DNA of 64,000 nt from Buddleja alternifolia (Eukaryota; Streptophyta; Magnoliopsida; Lamiales; Scrophulariaceae), in NCBI GenBank assembly GCA_019426215.1, contig CM033394.1:42964423-43028422 (forward strand), in the 5' to 3' direction. Below the pieces are notes generated by a model. That model was not told the DNA's origin. It was given only the letters and a program-made list of their open reading frames with translations, and ran no database searches. Position numbers and translations under genes: made by a program. Shown piece by piece: positions 46,855-59,305 of the stretch (the stretch's first letter is position 1; the number at the start of each line of letters is the position of its first letter).

Positions 46855-47170
46855 ATGTCATTTTCCGGCAGAAAAAGACCATTCTACCCATCACCTCTGG
46901 TGGTGCTTCTGATCATCCCTTTCTTCATTCTGGATTTCAAGCCAAAGCACGGCAGGGGCAATCAGGGTATTTCCACAGCGCCCATTGACAACCGTAGATG
47001 AAGAAATTTATTTCACGGAGCCTCCACCTCCAGCTGGAAGAAATCAAACAGAAGATTATTCAAACGACGCCGTTTCAGATCTCAACAACAGTACAAGTAC
47101 AACAAATAATGGTACATTTCTTGATGATAAAAGGATAATACCCAGCTGCCCAGATCCTCTCCACAATTAA
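46855..47170 (+). pseudogene. CLE-type signalling peptide locus, frame broken and motif altered
   Basis: ATG 46855 opens a frame with an N-terminal hydrophobic segment (LVVLLIIPFFIL) suitable as a signal peptide; this frame stops at about 46999-47001. The +1 frame continues to TAA 47168-47170. It contains an acidic, Asn/Thr-rich propeptide (TEPPPPAGRNQ, DYSNDAVSDLNNSTS) and ends KRIIPSCPDPLHN. The last 12 residues (47132-47167) fit the CLE consensus R-x-V-P-S-G-P-(D/N)-P-L-H-(N/H) at nearly every position, but the Gly at position 6 is Cys (TGC) and position 3 is Ile. CLE peptides are secreted ligands of CLV1-type receptor kinases. The frame change between signal peptide and motif, plus the Gly6 change, suggest a pseudogene; a sequencing error or an undetected intron could explain the frame break. 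Confidence 0.72.
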
Positions 47171-49594
47171 TAGTAGAGTTATTTAATTTAGTTTTCTTTT
47201 TTTCTTTTTTGAGGGCCATAATATATATTTTGTTGGATTTTGTCCAAATACCCCGTTTTTTCTCATATTTTGTATGATGATATGTTCTAGCTATAGCTAG
47301 CTAGTAATCAAGTTCACGGGGGTAAACCGTGGGTATTTGGTAAATTCAAGATCCCCTTTTGATTAAGTAATGGATTGATCATATATGGTGTACATAAAAG
47401 CTGAGTTCTTGAATTAATTTTTTTTCCATGAATTCTATAGTTTCAATTATTTAGCGTGATTGATCTTTATGAGCCACTTCGATCTTCTATCGTATTTTGG
47501 TTGTATCATTTTGGTGTCACACTAATGAATAATAGACATTCGTTTGTAAGTTATAATTTTTAATTTTCCTTTCAAATTTTACATATATGTGTCTGTTATT
47601 CATTTATATAAAAACAAAGTGGTAATAATGTTAATTAGGACGATTTAGTTTATAAAACAAAAGAAAGAAAACTAGTAAGATTGCAATAAAAGAAGAGTGC
47701 AGGGAAGAGTGCAGTGAGGGCTATATACTATCGGGAATTCCTTACGCTGTTCTATGATATATATATATATATATTTATAAGTAACGCTGTTCTATGATAT
47801 TGTAAAAGCACATTTTGTGCTGCATCAATTCCTATCTTATAGAAATATCTACTATTGTAATTTAAATTATAAATGCATTTATTGCATTCGTTTCTTCTTA
47901 GAATTACTAAACTGATGTAATATTAATAACCAGGAGGTGATGTATTATTTACCCATTTAAACAATTTTAGCAACAAAATATTATTAATGTATTAAGTGAT
48001 CATATTTATGGCGAGAATGTTACTAAATAATGTATTAAGTGTATTTTTATGTTATTTCGATAACGAGTTTTGGGATAATATTTTAATCTAAATTATTGCT
48101 ATCAATTATTAATGACACAAATTTCAATGATAACTAAATATAAAACAAATATAGTCATAATCATAGTTGTCGCCATTAAATTGTCATTATACATATATTA
48201 CACATTATTGTCAATAGTAACAATTTTATGCATAATTTGTGTCACTAATTATGAATTATATGTTTTTTGAAAAGTTTTCTACATGAGCCAAGTTTGAACA
48301 CCAAACAGTATAAATGGTACCACTTCGGTAGTGATTTCATTACTATGTTAACGTGCATCACCCGATTCATTCGGTTTGATACCTACCATATTGAAAGTGA
48401 TTTAATTACTACGTTAATGTGCATAGTCCGATTCATTTGTTCGCTGTAAGTGGTTTTTGTTTTTCCAGCTAACTAATTAAATATCAAATGTACCGATTAT
48501 ACACTCATTTTCTATTAAACTTATGAAAATTATCATTGTAACATATCTTCTAGTATAAAATCGTATAACAGTTCCCCTTAAAATTTAAAATGTTATTTGA
48601 CATTTTCTCTACTCATATTCTTGTTTTTTTTTTCTTACTAGTACTATTCTTGTTTTTTTGTTGTGGGAAGAGTAATGGTAAAGGAAAATTCTATGCGGGT
48701 ACCAATGGTAAAGGTATGTTTTATATATATATATATGGTAGCATATATGTGTTTTCACTGCAATAATGCAAAAGCCAATTTCTTTCACTATTACGGCAAA
48801 ATTTACTGATTTTCATCAGTCTCTTAGAAGATTGCAAATCTGATGGATCCTCAACACTTTCCACCTTATGAACAAATTTTATATGCCTTTTTGAAGAATT
48901 CAAACACACTTTACATTTTTAGTATTCCTTAAAGTGTATCTCTGTCAACACACAAAAAGCAAAAATAAACCTTTTTAATTAACTTTTTGGATTCTTTGTA
49001 AAGTTACCTCATTTTTCCGCAACTAGTAAGTTTGGTATTTGTGCACTTTGTCATTAATTTATTAGTCCAACGTTATTAATATGTCGTTTGTTTTTACTGC
49101 AGTAAAGATCAAAAACGTAGGATTGATGTGTGTAGTCTAGATTGACTGTTGCATTTGAAAATTGTTTAATTATATTGACTGTTGTTACAGTTTTATACTT
49201 GTCGCGTTAATTGTCTCTATCATTGGTCTAAAACAAGATATTGCTTTGCCGTGAAGGGAATGATTTCCTCGTAAAATATTGAAGCTTGAGGTGACATTGA
49301 GATAGGGTCTGGTTAAGAGTTTCATTTATATTTATGGAACAACTTGGGAAATGAGTGGGATTTAGTGTGAAAGAAATTGCTAAATTGTGGAAAAAGAATT
49401 TAATGTGAAAGACAACACAAAAAATGGAAAATAGGCTCAATATTAGCAATAACTCTATTTTTTTTTATACATTTGTGTGTGAGTCATACACAATACATCT
49501 TACTGTGTGAGAAAAATAGACACTAGGACCATTACACCTGGTCTCGCCTAGATTTTTCCCTAAGATAGGTACTCTAATAAAGATATCATGACGC
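47171..49594. other. unannotated AT-rich spacer
   Basis: A TA run at about 47758-47774 and a diverged direct repeat near 48325-48440 ('gtgatttcattactatgtta' / 'gtgatttaattactacgtta', each followed by a 'catagtccgattcatt'-like word). No gene recognised. Confidence 0.5.
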
Positions 49595-49603
49595 TTTATA
49601 AAT

Positions 49604-50567
49604 GGAAAAATTGCATTGACCTCCAACCAAACTATAGGTATATGGCATCCACACCCCCTCACGTTTGATATATTGGCAAGGACCTCCCCTCCTTCAATTT
49701 TTTCCTAAACTTTACAAACTAAAGACTATTATACCCTTCACATTTTAGCTAAAAAGGTTTAATTGAATAAAAAATCGTCAAAATATTAACAAATTACTTT
49801 GCAATAAAATATTTAATTTTTTTTTTAGAAATATCTCTAAAATCCTTAGACCTTAAATTATATATTTAAAAAGAATATTTCCTAATTTCATGAATAGTTC
49901 ATCATGGAAAATATTTTCTATTTTAATTGTGCTATTTTTATTTGTTACCTCACTTTTTATTTCTATAGCAATATTGAATCAAGTACTTTTTCATATTGTA
50001 TTTAGTACTTTTTATATTGTATTTAGTATAATTTCATATTCGGAATTAAGGATTTATGGTGATATTTGGGCTTTTCTTTTCATTCAGTTAAGTGAAATTC
50101 ATATATAAATACATATATATATATATATATATAAATATACATAGGTTTGCTACATGTTGAGTTATAATTTTTCATTAATTTGTAGTTTATTTTATACAAT
50201 ATTCATAAGTTAATTTTTTATTGTACATTTTTTTAATTTCAACTTAAGAATAAAATTATTCGAGGGTTTTTTATTATTAATTTATGGTATAAGAGTTTTA
50301 GAAATATATCTCTAATTTTTTTTTAAAAAGTTTGGATGATTATGTTTTATATTTTACTAAAATGTCATTTAATGATATTCTTTTTGGAAAAAAATTCAAC
50401 AAATAATCAAGTCTAATTCAACATTTTTAGCTCTAACAATTAAGGGCATTTTAGTCTTTAATTCATAAATTTAATTGAAGAAAGGGAGGTCCATGCCAAT
50501 ATTTCAAAAGTGAGGAGTGTGGATGCCAATTATCCATAGTTCAGGGGAGGTTGATGCAATTATCCCC
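49604..50567. mobile_element. Mutator-like non-autonomous TIR element, 964 bp
   Basis: Left 'ggaaaaattgcattgacctc' matches the reverse complement of the right end, 'ggggataattgcatcaacct'. The TIRs extend about 150 bp imperfectly ('ggcatccacac', 'atattggca(a/t)ggacctcc', 'aaagactaaaatgccctt'). Flanks tttataaat (49595-49603) and tttgtaaat (50568-50576) form a 9-bp duplication with one mismatch, as for MULEs. No transposase. Confidence 0.82.
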
Positions 50568-50579
50568 TTTGTAAATGGT

Positions 50580-52089
50580 GTTTCTTCTGCCCAAAAGGAA
50601 ATCTATTATATTATTTCTATTCCTGCAAAAATATTGTATTTATTTTATTATCTGACTATATTATCCATTAATTTAATTAAGAAAAATTGAATTAATCAAT
50701 GTTTGCTATAAAATAGTAATTGTATTCATGAAAAGAAAATCGGGCACATGGATAATAGACCAAAACGTGCTACAACTTAACTAACCAAAACGTGTACTAA
50801 ATGATAATATTGTTTGTTCTCTTTTGTTTTATGTATATTCGATTAAGTTATCTGAAGCACATCACTAAATGGGTGGTGAGATAGGAGAACCACACTTGGG
50901 CTCTTCTAGGTAGGGTAGTTTCAAGTTTGGAATACTTTGCATACAGTGTGATTTGAGTTGTTCAAGTGTATTAAGGCCATTCCTTTGAGTCATCTTTCTG
51001 AGTTGTGAGTAGCAAGTATAATTGATAGGCTCCATCAGTATTTCAGTTGTGAAGGGACTTCCCCTTGGGACAACCGGTGGTCATGGACTAGGTTTATTGC
51101 TGTACTTATTGTGCTATTCCTTTGAATGTTTCCGCATGAGGATCCACCAATGGAAGTTCATCTCTTGAGTTTTGAGTCCCATAGTTCAGAGTCCTAGCGC
51201 CTCCCTCCAACTGCTTTACTATTAATTTCCCTACTGAGGTTCTTCATCGAAGTTAGACCTTGACCCATAGGTCAAGGGTTCCAATGTGTTACTCTAAATA
51301 TGCTTTGGACTTCGCCTCTCATGGCTTTTGAATTGGGCGAGATATCATTCTCTAATCCCACATGGGATTTTTTCCCGGTAAGCTCCCCAAATGAGATTTT
51401 GTAAAATGACCTCATTTTGCCATAATTCGAGGGCTGCGTGAGCACCTTTCTTGCAGACTTTTCCAGCAATTTGTGTAGTTGTTCGGCAGTTAATTGGGTC
51501 AGTTTAGACTGGGTGGTACACGATCCTCTCATTTTTTCTTGACACGGTTTGGGACTTCTAGCATCATCTCTTCTGGCCATTTGCTCGCATATTTTGGGTG
51601 GAACTGTTTGCATGTCTTCATACCATTTTCTCGTGTCTGAAGTGTAGTTTGCAAGTTGTCAAATTTTTGGGTGTTTTGAGTGATTATAGACCATGTGTCT
51701 CCCTTTAAGAGGGCATTATTTTTAATGAGATTCATCTACACTCTTTTATAAAGTGACACCGGCTTAGATTTCAAATTTTGGATTGCTAAACAGTTTTGGT
51801 ATGCTATTATATAATTCCTAAAATGTCCTTAATCTTAAACAAATTAAATTTCACTTGTGTTATTTATGTAAATTTACTGTAAGGAATCTTCTTCTTAAAA
51901 TTAATTGCACATATTCTACACCTCCAATAACTATTGTTGTTCATCCTATCTATATTCCTTCAAAATTGCATGGCGTGAATTCTAACCCCTTTAAAATAGG
52001 TCATATGAATTTTCTAATACTTCTTGATTTTAATTTCTGTTGCTTCTCATTCTTCTTGTTGGAACTAAAGGACCCCAAAAAAAAAAGGT
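50580..52089. other. unclassified sequence upstream of the LINE
   Basis: From about 50870 the base composition is less AT-rich and resembles decayed coding sequence. Overlapping minus-strand frames at 51272-51613 and 51529-51735 read as one shifted protein-like sequence (RENGMKTCKQ, QLTAEQLHKLLEKSARKVL), unrecognised. It could be an old retroelement or the LINE's ORF1 region. No firm call. Confidence 0.35.
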
Positions 52090-55000
52090 ACTGAGGGAGT
52101 TTAGGGCAGTTCACAAACTTGTGGACCTAATTAGGGTCCATAACCCCTCTCTGGTTTTCACTTCGGAAGCCAAATGCAAATCTCCTTTTTTATCATCTTA
52201 ATGTTCGTCTCAATATGTTTAGTTTCCACGTCGATATAGGTAAGTGGGGTAGTCTTGGGCTTCTCTGGTGAAAGAATATTGATGTCTTCCTAAAAAACTC
52301 TCTCTAACCCCCATATTGATGCTCGTGTATAGCCGGGGGCCCGAGTCATGATTCTTAGCGTTTTACGAGGACCCAGATAATATAAGACGCAAGGAATCTT
52401 AGCTTCTTTTTAAGAGACTGAGTCACAACTATTATTCACATTGGTTTGTGGTGGGGTATTTCAATGAAATTCTTAGTATAGATTAGAAAGAAGCCTCCAT
52501 CCCCGACTTTTGTGGCGAATTCGAGACTTTGGTAAGTGCCTTTGATAACGGCAACCTCCATGACTTTTGTTATGTTGGTCCTAAACTCACTTGATCAAAT
52601 AGGTTGAAATTTTTGTGTACGTTCCGCATTCGCCTTGACTGGGCGTGTCGCAACTCTGGATGAATCAACTCTTTTTTCTAATACCCATGTTACTAATCTA
52701 GATACCATTGGTTCTGATCATAGGCTGATTCTTATCCAGCTTATTCCTCTACCCGAGTATTCCCATAGGCCCAAAAATATAAGTTTCAATTTGAGGCGGT
52801 TTGTCTTAGGTCGTCTGATTGCAAAGTTATTAGGATGCCCTGGGCGTTTGGAAATGAACAGGACCCAACTGATTTGGTTTGGGATAATATTTAGAATTGT
52901 AGAGTTGGTCTTCTCAAGTGGAGTAGGATGTCTATTGGGGATACATCGCGTAGAATTACTGATATTGATAAAGAATTATGTACTCTCTGTTCGGGAAAGA
53001 TCACTGCTGACTCTAAGGGTCGTGAGTTTGTTCTCCGGAAGAGCTTGAGAAGCTGAGGGCTAGTAAGGAGACTGTCTGGCATCAGCGAAACCAGGCTCTA
53101 GGATATGAGATGGGGATAACAATACTCAATATTTCCATAACTGTGCTTTTGAGAGATGACATCATAACTCTATTAATAAGTTGAAAGATGAAGGAGAAGT
53201 ATGGCATTACGATAAAAAATGCTTTTCAGAATATAATTACGAGCTACTTTTTGGACAGTTTAACATCCATTTGACTGTCGAGATCAGGCTTAGATGACGA
53301 GCCTACGGATGTACAACTACGAGTTACCACTGCTATGAACAAAGTACTAAGCTGTGTCCTCTTTTAATGAGGTAACGTTTTCACTTTTACAAATGCATCC
53401 CTTTAAATCTCTGGTCCGTATTGGCATGTCCCGTATTTTTTTATCAGAAATTTTGGCATATAATAAGGCAGGATGTTACCGCATGTGTTCTTGATATCCT
53501 AAAGAAATAATCTTTTTCCGATAAAATGAACTTCACTCATATTGTTCTCAGTCCCAAACGAGATGTTACCAAACTTGTTTCCCATTTTTGAACCATTAGC
53601 CTTTGTAATGTCATTTACAAACTTGCTTTCAAAACTATAGCTAACCAAACTAAACCCTTCCTTGATTATATCATTTCTAAGTCTCAGTAAGCTTTTCTTT
53701 ATGGTTGTCTTATTTCCTTATAATGTACTTGTCTCCTACGAGATTGACAATTTCTTAAAAAATAAGTCATTGGGTAAAGAGGGACATATCACACTGAAAT
53801 TGGATATGAATAAGGCTTATGATAGAGTCGAGTGGCTTTTTCTTGAGAAAGTTTTGGTAAGATTGGGGTTTATGAGGGATTTTATCACACTAATTATGTA
53901 TTGCATTTCATCTATATCATATTATATTATGCTCACAAGTAATCAATTTGGATATATATTGCCTTGGGGGCATCCGACAATGAGGTCCTTTGTCACCTTA
54001 TTTATTCATGATTTTTGCTAAGGTTCTAATTTGTTTGATCCAGACTGCTGAAAATAGAACGGAGTTAGAAGAAGCGATTGTAGCTAGACATGCCCCGCGG
54101 GAGCCGCATTTACTTTTTACAGACGATAAGATAGTCTATATTCAAGCGAAAGCCCGCGAGCTTACGCGTCTTAAGAACAACCTATAGAAATATGAGTTGG
54201 CATCTGATTAGCAAGTGAATTTTAAAAATGGGCATTTTGCTCATTCAAAACGTGACTTCAATTCCTCAAGCTGAATTAGCACATATCTTAGGTTTTCAAA
54301 TTTTAGAAATGCACAAAAAATATTTGGGACTCCCTTCGATGGTAATTATGTCCAAGCTCAATTAAACGGCTGTAATTTACATTTTTTATCTCAGGCTGGT
54401 AAATAAGTGTTTTTGAAAGAAATTATCTAGTCGCATACCTATCTAAAATATGAGTTGTTTTAAACTTCCTGATACGCTTTTAGCGAAGATATAATCAGAC
54501 ATGTCTAACTTCCGGTGGCATAAAAAACAGACAAAGAAAATCCACTATTTAACTTGGAGCAAAATTTTTAAGAAATATAAAGAAGGGGGTTGGGTTTCCG
54601 GGAGCTTAAAGCATTTAATTTGGCAATGTTGGTGAAACATGCTTGGAGAATTCTACAAAACCAACATGCCTAGTTGGTCGAAGTTTCCGAGCCGGTTATT
54701 TCTTTAGCACTTCACTATTCGAAACTGAAATAGAGCACAACCCGTCACTACTTAACAAAGGATTATAGAGGCCCAAGATTTGGTCTATACGGGGATTAAG
54801 TGGAGGATATGATCTGGTTCACACGTACGTATTTGGATGGGTGAGTAGCTCCTTAAAGCCCCTGATTTCACGATTTTTACACACACGAATACTCTGTCTT
54901 TCCGTGCTCAGGTAAAGACACTATTTGATAACAACGCGGGATGGTGAGATTTTAATCATGTTAGGGATATATTCCAGCCTAAAGATGCTGATAGTATTTT

Positions 55001-56105
55001 ATCTGTTCCTCTGGGCTCAATTAATAATTCGAATCGTATCATGTGGCATTATACTAAGAATGGAATTTTCTCGGTTCGCCAGCCTATCAGCTAGACGAGG
55101 ACATAACTTGATGATTCACACCTAGCTCATCAACCATTATAGTGGTACCACCAAGGGGTGCTTGGGATTTTATTTGGAAGGCATGGGTTCCTCTATAGAT
55201 TAAATTTCATGCCTGAAAATTATGCAAAAGTGCAATCCCTATGGCCACAAATTTGATCAAATGAAGAATGTACGTTTTTGGGGCGTGCCCAATATGTGCA
55301 TGGGAACATGAAGATGATTACCACATGATTTTAGGGTGTAATTTTTCTAGAAAAAATTGGGCTTTGTCGTTAATTCCATGGAATGATATCAGCTCTTCGA
55401 CACATACTATAAACAGTGGTTTATGGGTTTACACAATAGGCTACCTGAGGATGAGCTTCTAAAGGTTTTAGTTATTATTTGGTTCATGTGGTTCAATATT
55501 AATTCTAAGCTCATGGATCAATCTGATTGTACCTTTGAGACGGTCATACACTCAGTGGTACATTTCCTAGTTGCGTTCAAGGAAGTGACTTGTGCTCCTC
55601 TAGTTCAGTCATCTTTGTTATTGCAATCAAAGTGGCCACCTTCAAGTTTTGGTATGATGAAGATTAACTTTGATATTGCTATAGATATCAATAGACGTAT
55701 GTTGGGTGGACTAACAGGTTTCTTAATTTTGTGGGGTCATCGGAATACATCGAAGTTATTATTGTTGTTGAAGCTCTCCAACTAGCATCGAGAAAGGGTT
55801 GGCCCAACATTATCTAGTAAGGAGATTGCCTTTGATTCTATTGAAACTCAAGACAAGATCACAATATCTATCGCCGATTAGTAATCTCATTAATGATATC
55901 TTACGTTTATTGCTTTTTTTTTTAGTTGTTTTTGTTGTTCATTTGTTAGATGTTCTAGTCATTTTGTAGCTCATTATATTAGAGTTGTTCTAGGAGCCCA
56001 GAGCCTATTCCTAAAATCCTGGCTCTAGCCATGTCTACTTTGTCTTCGAGTATTTCAGTCTCATCAATAATATTATGCTACCGTTGCTCCAAAAGGTATG
56101 AAAAT
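52090..56105 (+). pseudogene. decayed L1-type LINE (endonuclease, RT, zf-RVT, RNase H-like)
   Basis: Translated pieces on the plus strand in LINE ORF2 order: endonuclease start LVDLIRVHNPSLVFTSEAKC (about 52120-52180); endonuclease end, TIGSDHRLILIQL (about 52700-52740); reverse transcriptase words LDMNKAYDRVEWLFLEKVL (about 53800-53860) and LLFTDDKIVYI (about 54110-54140), keeping Asp residues of the active site; zinc-finger zf-RVT region CPICAWEHEDDYHMILGC (about 55285-55340); RNase H-like KWPPSSFGMMKINFD (about 55630-55675). Many stops and shifts. No clear poly(A) or target duplication. The element cannot move itself. Confidence 0.85.
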
Positions 56106-57219
56106 TACTTTGGCTCTGTATGGTTAAGTTTTTTTATTTGCATTTTCATTTTCTGGATCACTAGAAAATGAAAATGCACACTCCAAGAAAAATTCTACAG
56201 AAAATAATCAAATTTTAAATCCTATTACGCATTCCCCTATAAAACAACCAATCATTTCATCCTTTCAATCAATTCACAATCTTTCATCATTAATTACACT
56301 ATCCCACTTACCAACTCATTTTCTTTCTTACTTTATCATAATTTATATAATAAAAATCCATATTCAATTTTCCAAATATTTCAACTGTTATTATTAAATA
56401 ATATGTAATTCGAATAATAGCCAAAAAAAAAAAATTTATCAAAAAAGTACTAAGATGCACATTACGTATCTTTTATATTTTTATTTTAAATTTAAAAATT
56501 ATATTGAAATTATCATATTATTAATTGAATATTATTAAATTAAAAATACAAAAGTTAATAATTTATCAAAATTTTAATTATTGTCAACAAATCCATTTTT
56601 TTGTAGCGTAAAAGTGGGTATGAGTAATATATCTTACTAAATAATATGTAAGTAACTTATTAGGGTTATAGTACACTCGTAAATATTAAATATCGAATTT
56701 TTGTCGTCCCGTATTTAACTAATTAGGGTTATAGTTAGTACAACAACTTGATCACAATTTAAAAAATTCAACTAAGAGAAAACATATTTAAGTTGTTAAA
56801 TTAACAAATCACACAAATGTGATCGTTAGTTAACCTCATCATTTAATGGCTTTCTTCATCCTCGCTAGAAAAAAGAAAACCTCATACATAAGGAAAGAAG
56901 AAATTAAAATAACAAATAAAAGACAAAAAAAATATGTTACAGTACTGGTAACAATACTAAAATAAATGAGAAGAAAAATATAATCCAGTAGTGGGGACCC
57001 TGAAAGATTATTTCAATCTTCCCACTCTTATACAAGGAAGAGGTGTTGGTCTGACTTGCAAGTGATATTTTGCGAGCTAGTAGCTACAAACCCAATTTAT
57101 GAGTCAGGGGCCGCATTCATGAACCTATAATACTATTAGACAATGATTCCAAAAACAGCCATCAGACAGGTGAGTCTTCCAAATCCAAACATAAAGAAAG
57201 TAGACAAGTTGGTCATTCC

Positions 57220-57432
57220 ATGCCCCCAGTCGTTCATGTGATTGACGTGTCGAGCTCCTCCTCGTGCCAAACGAGTCATCCAGAAATGGCCCGACGGATC
57301 CTTGAGAGATTGCTAGGATCCGATCAGTCCATCAAGTGCATAGTGACCAAGGATCCATCAATAGCAACATTAGTAGCACTGCTCGTTCTCCCTATTCTGG
57401 TTGGCCTAAGTGGTGATGATTTGTATTTGTAG
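57220..57432 (+). CDS. unrecognised small ORF, 70 codons
   Basis: ATG 57220 to TAG 57432, in a less AT-rich patch (57160-57420). It encodes a Ser-rich N-terminus (HVIDVSSSSSCQTSH), a charged middle (MARRILERLLGSDQS) and a hydrophobic tail (LVALLVLPILVGL). No family recognised. It could be an exon fragment carried by a transposon. Coding status uncertain. Confidence 0.2.
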   Translation: MPPVVHVIDVSSSSSCQTSHPEMARRILERLLGSDQSIKCIVTKDPSIATLVALLVLPILVGLSGDDLYL

Positions 57433-58107
57433 TTGCTTTTGGTTGTTGGTGTTGGTGGTTGCTATGAATAATGTTCTATCTTTATTTGAATTATTTATTT
57501 ATTTGGTGTATGTGTGCTTGAATTAAGACTTAATTGGCCATGCTTTTACCAAAAGCATGTACAATATTGTGTGATTTATAATTTTATTTTAATAATTTTG
57601 TTGGCTGTTTATCCGATTTTAAGTTATACCTTTTTTAGTTTCATAATATTCAAATAATTACCGACTCAATCTCGATTGTTTTGGTTTGGTACTAATGTGG
57701 TACTTAATAGGGATGCCCACGAGCCGAGTCTCGCCAAATTTCTCGGCTTAAGCTCGAGTCAAGATTTTATAGAACATTATATAGAACATTAAATTGGCCT
57801 TCGATCAATTTGGAAATAAAAGATTATATGTAAATGAAAAAAGAAATAGAGAACTAGTTATCCTCCAATAAAATTAAGTACACATTTCATAAAATATTAC
57901 AGTTATCATAGTTTTTTTTATCGGGCAAAATTAACTTTCATTAAACATAAAATTGGGTAAAAACCCATAATACAATACAACCAATAAAAATTCTAAAGAA
58001 TTACTAACTAAGTCGTCAGTAGATTGAGGCATCAAAAAAGAAGACTGATACATTGGAGAGACAAAATTAGTGACACAAGTAACACATGGTGAAACCATAG
58101 AAACTAA

Positions 58108-58489
58108 GGCTATGTTTGGTTATGTTTTGGGATGGTATTTTGGTGAGAATTATTGATGAGAAATTTATGGAGACACGTGCATATTTGATGAGATTGTGTT
58201 TGGTTTTATTTTGGGAGTTGGTTTTTTTTTTTGTGAGATAGTGTTTAGTTTTGTTTCCAGAGGGAACAAAAGTTACTGTAGCAGTCAAATCATGAAGCTT
58301 TTGTCTGTTAATAATTAATTAATGATTAAAAGTTAAGAGAGAGAGAGGCAAAAGTAGGGGACGATACTTGGGGTGTAGATTTTTAAATAAATAATCATTG
58401 TGTTTTTTTTTATTAAAAAAATAACATATATTTGGCCCAAAATTGTGTTAAATAAACACAATTGGACCAAAATTTTGGACCAAATAGCC
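58108..58489. mobile_element. 382-bp MITE of the GGCTATGTTTGGTTATG family
   Basis: The left arm is nearly the same as the right arm of the 40540-42243 element (GGCTATGTTTGGTTATGTTT, then 'gggatggtattttggtgaga'). The right end in reverse complement, GGCTATTTGGTCCAAAATTT, resembles that element's left interior 'tatttggtccaaaattccc'. Flanks TAA and TAT, so the 3-bp duplication is imperfect. Internal deletion derivative of the larger element. Confidence 0.75.
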
Positions 58490-58903
58490 TATGATTTCGG
58501 GGTCCCTTTCCATGAAGTGGCAGGGATAATTGCAGAGCAACAAAGTCAATTCTTCTGTGAAGAAAACCTGACTCCAATCAAACCACCAACAATCAATCTT
58601 CAAATTAAGTCGAAAGCAACTCATTTCCAATCTACTGAAAAACCTAAAGGCAAGAGGATAACCACGGTCGAAACCCCAAAACAATATCCTCTTTTTCGTC
58701 TCAAACTCAATGGAACAAATTAGTCTCAATGTTGTGAGCTACCAAGACGACAAGTAAAAAACACATAGACAAGATACAAATAATGTAAAGCATGAATAAA
58801 ACAAACAAACAACCAAACAACAATCCAACATATTGTTACCAAAATCAGCTTGTTGTACATAGTCAAGAGTTTGTGGAACTCTTGACTAAAGAGCAGACAA
58901 TAG

Positions 58904-59305
58904 TTATGGATGTTGGGGTCCAAAGACCCATAACCCATTATTGGCAGCAACATGGGCAAGTGTAGTGATAGTAACGAAATTTTCCGTGCTTGGGGGACCA
59001 GATCCATGGCCACAGAGAGAAGGTCCAGTGGTGAAGTAGCGGAGGTCAAAGTAGAGCAAGGCTCCGGTGGGCCGACCATGGTTGAACCGCCTATACGAGT
59101 CGAAAGACCAACTGAAGGCAAGTTGTGGGAGCTCAACTTCTGAGATCCGGTGTGAAAACATGGTGGTAGAGGTGATCTCAATCATGAACGGCACAAACTC
59201 CGGCGAGATGGTGGTGGAGGTGCATAGAGTCGGCGGGTCTTTGAGATAGAAGGGATCTTGGTTGAAGATTTTTTGTTGTGGTGGTGGAAGGGAGGAGGCC
59301 TGCAT
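58904..59305 (-). CDS. unrecognised ORF, 133 codons, coding-like composition
   Basis: ATG 59305 to TAA 58904, uninterrupted, in a GC-richer block unlike its surroundings. The product has aromatic and Pro/Gly-rich segments (LAFSWSFDSYRRFNHGRP, TGALLYFDLRYFTTGPSLC, TLAHVAANNGLWVFGP). No signal peptide or membrane segment. I could not assign a family. Plus-strand ORFs overlap the same block (58952-59143, 59067-59249), so strand is not proven. It may be a host gene fragment captured between the TIRs at 56112 and 60283. Confidence 0.35.
   Translation of the reverse strand: MQASSLPPPQQKIFNQDPFYLKDPPTLCTSTTISPEFVPFMIEITSTTMFSHRISEVELPQLAFSWSFDSYRRFNHGRPTGALLYFDLRYFTTGPSLCGHGSGPPSTENFVTITTLAHVAANNGLWVFGPQHP

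Noticed and set aside
46474..47001. Single 175-codon ORF covering the CLE region
   Set aside because: It starts in a TA microsatellite and runs through GA repeats; the meaningful start is ATG 46855 with the signal peptide.
49890..50108. 72-codon hydrophobic ORF
   Set aside because: AT-rich Phe/Ile/Leu translation inside a non-coding TIR element; no family features.
52090..56105. Independent plus-strand host genes
   Set aside because: The pieces follow LINE ORF2 domain order (endonuclease, RT, zf-RVT, RNase H), so they are one decayed LINE.
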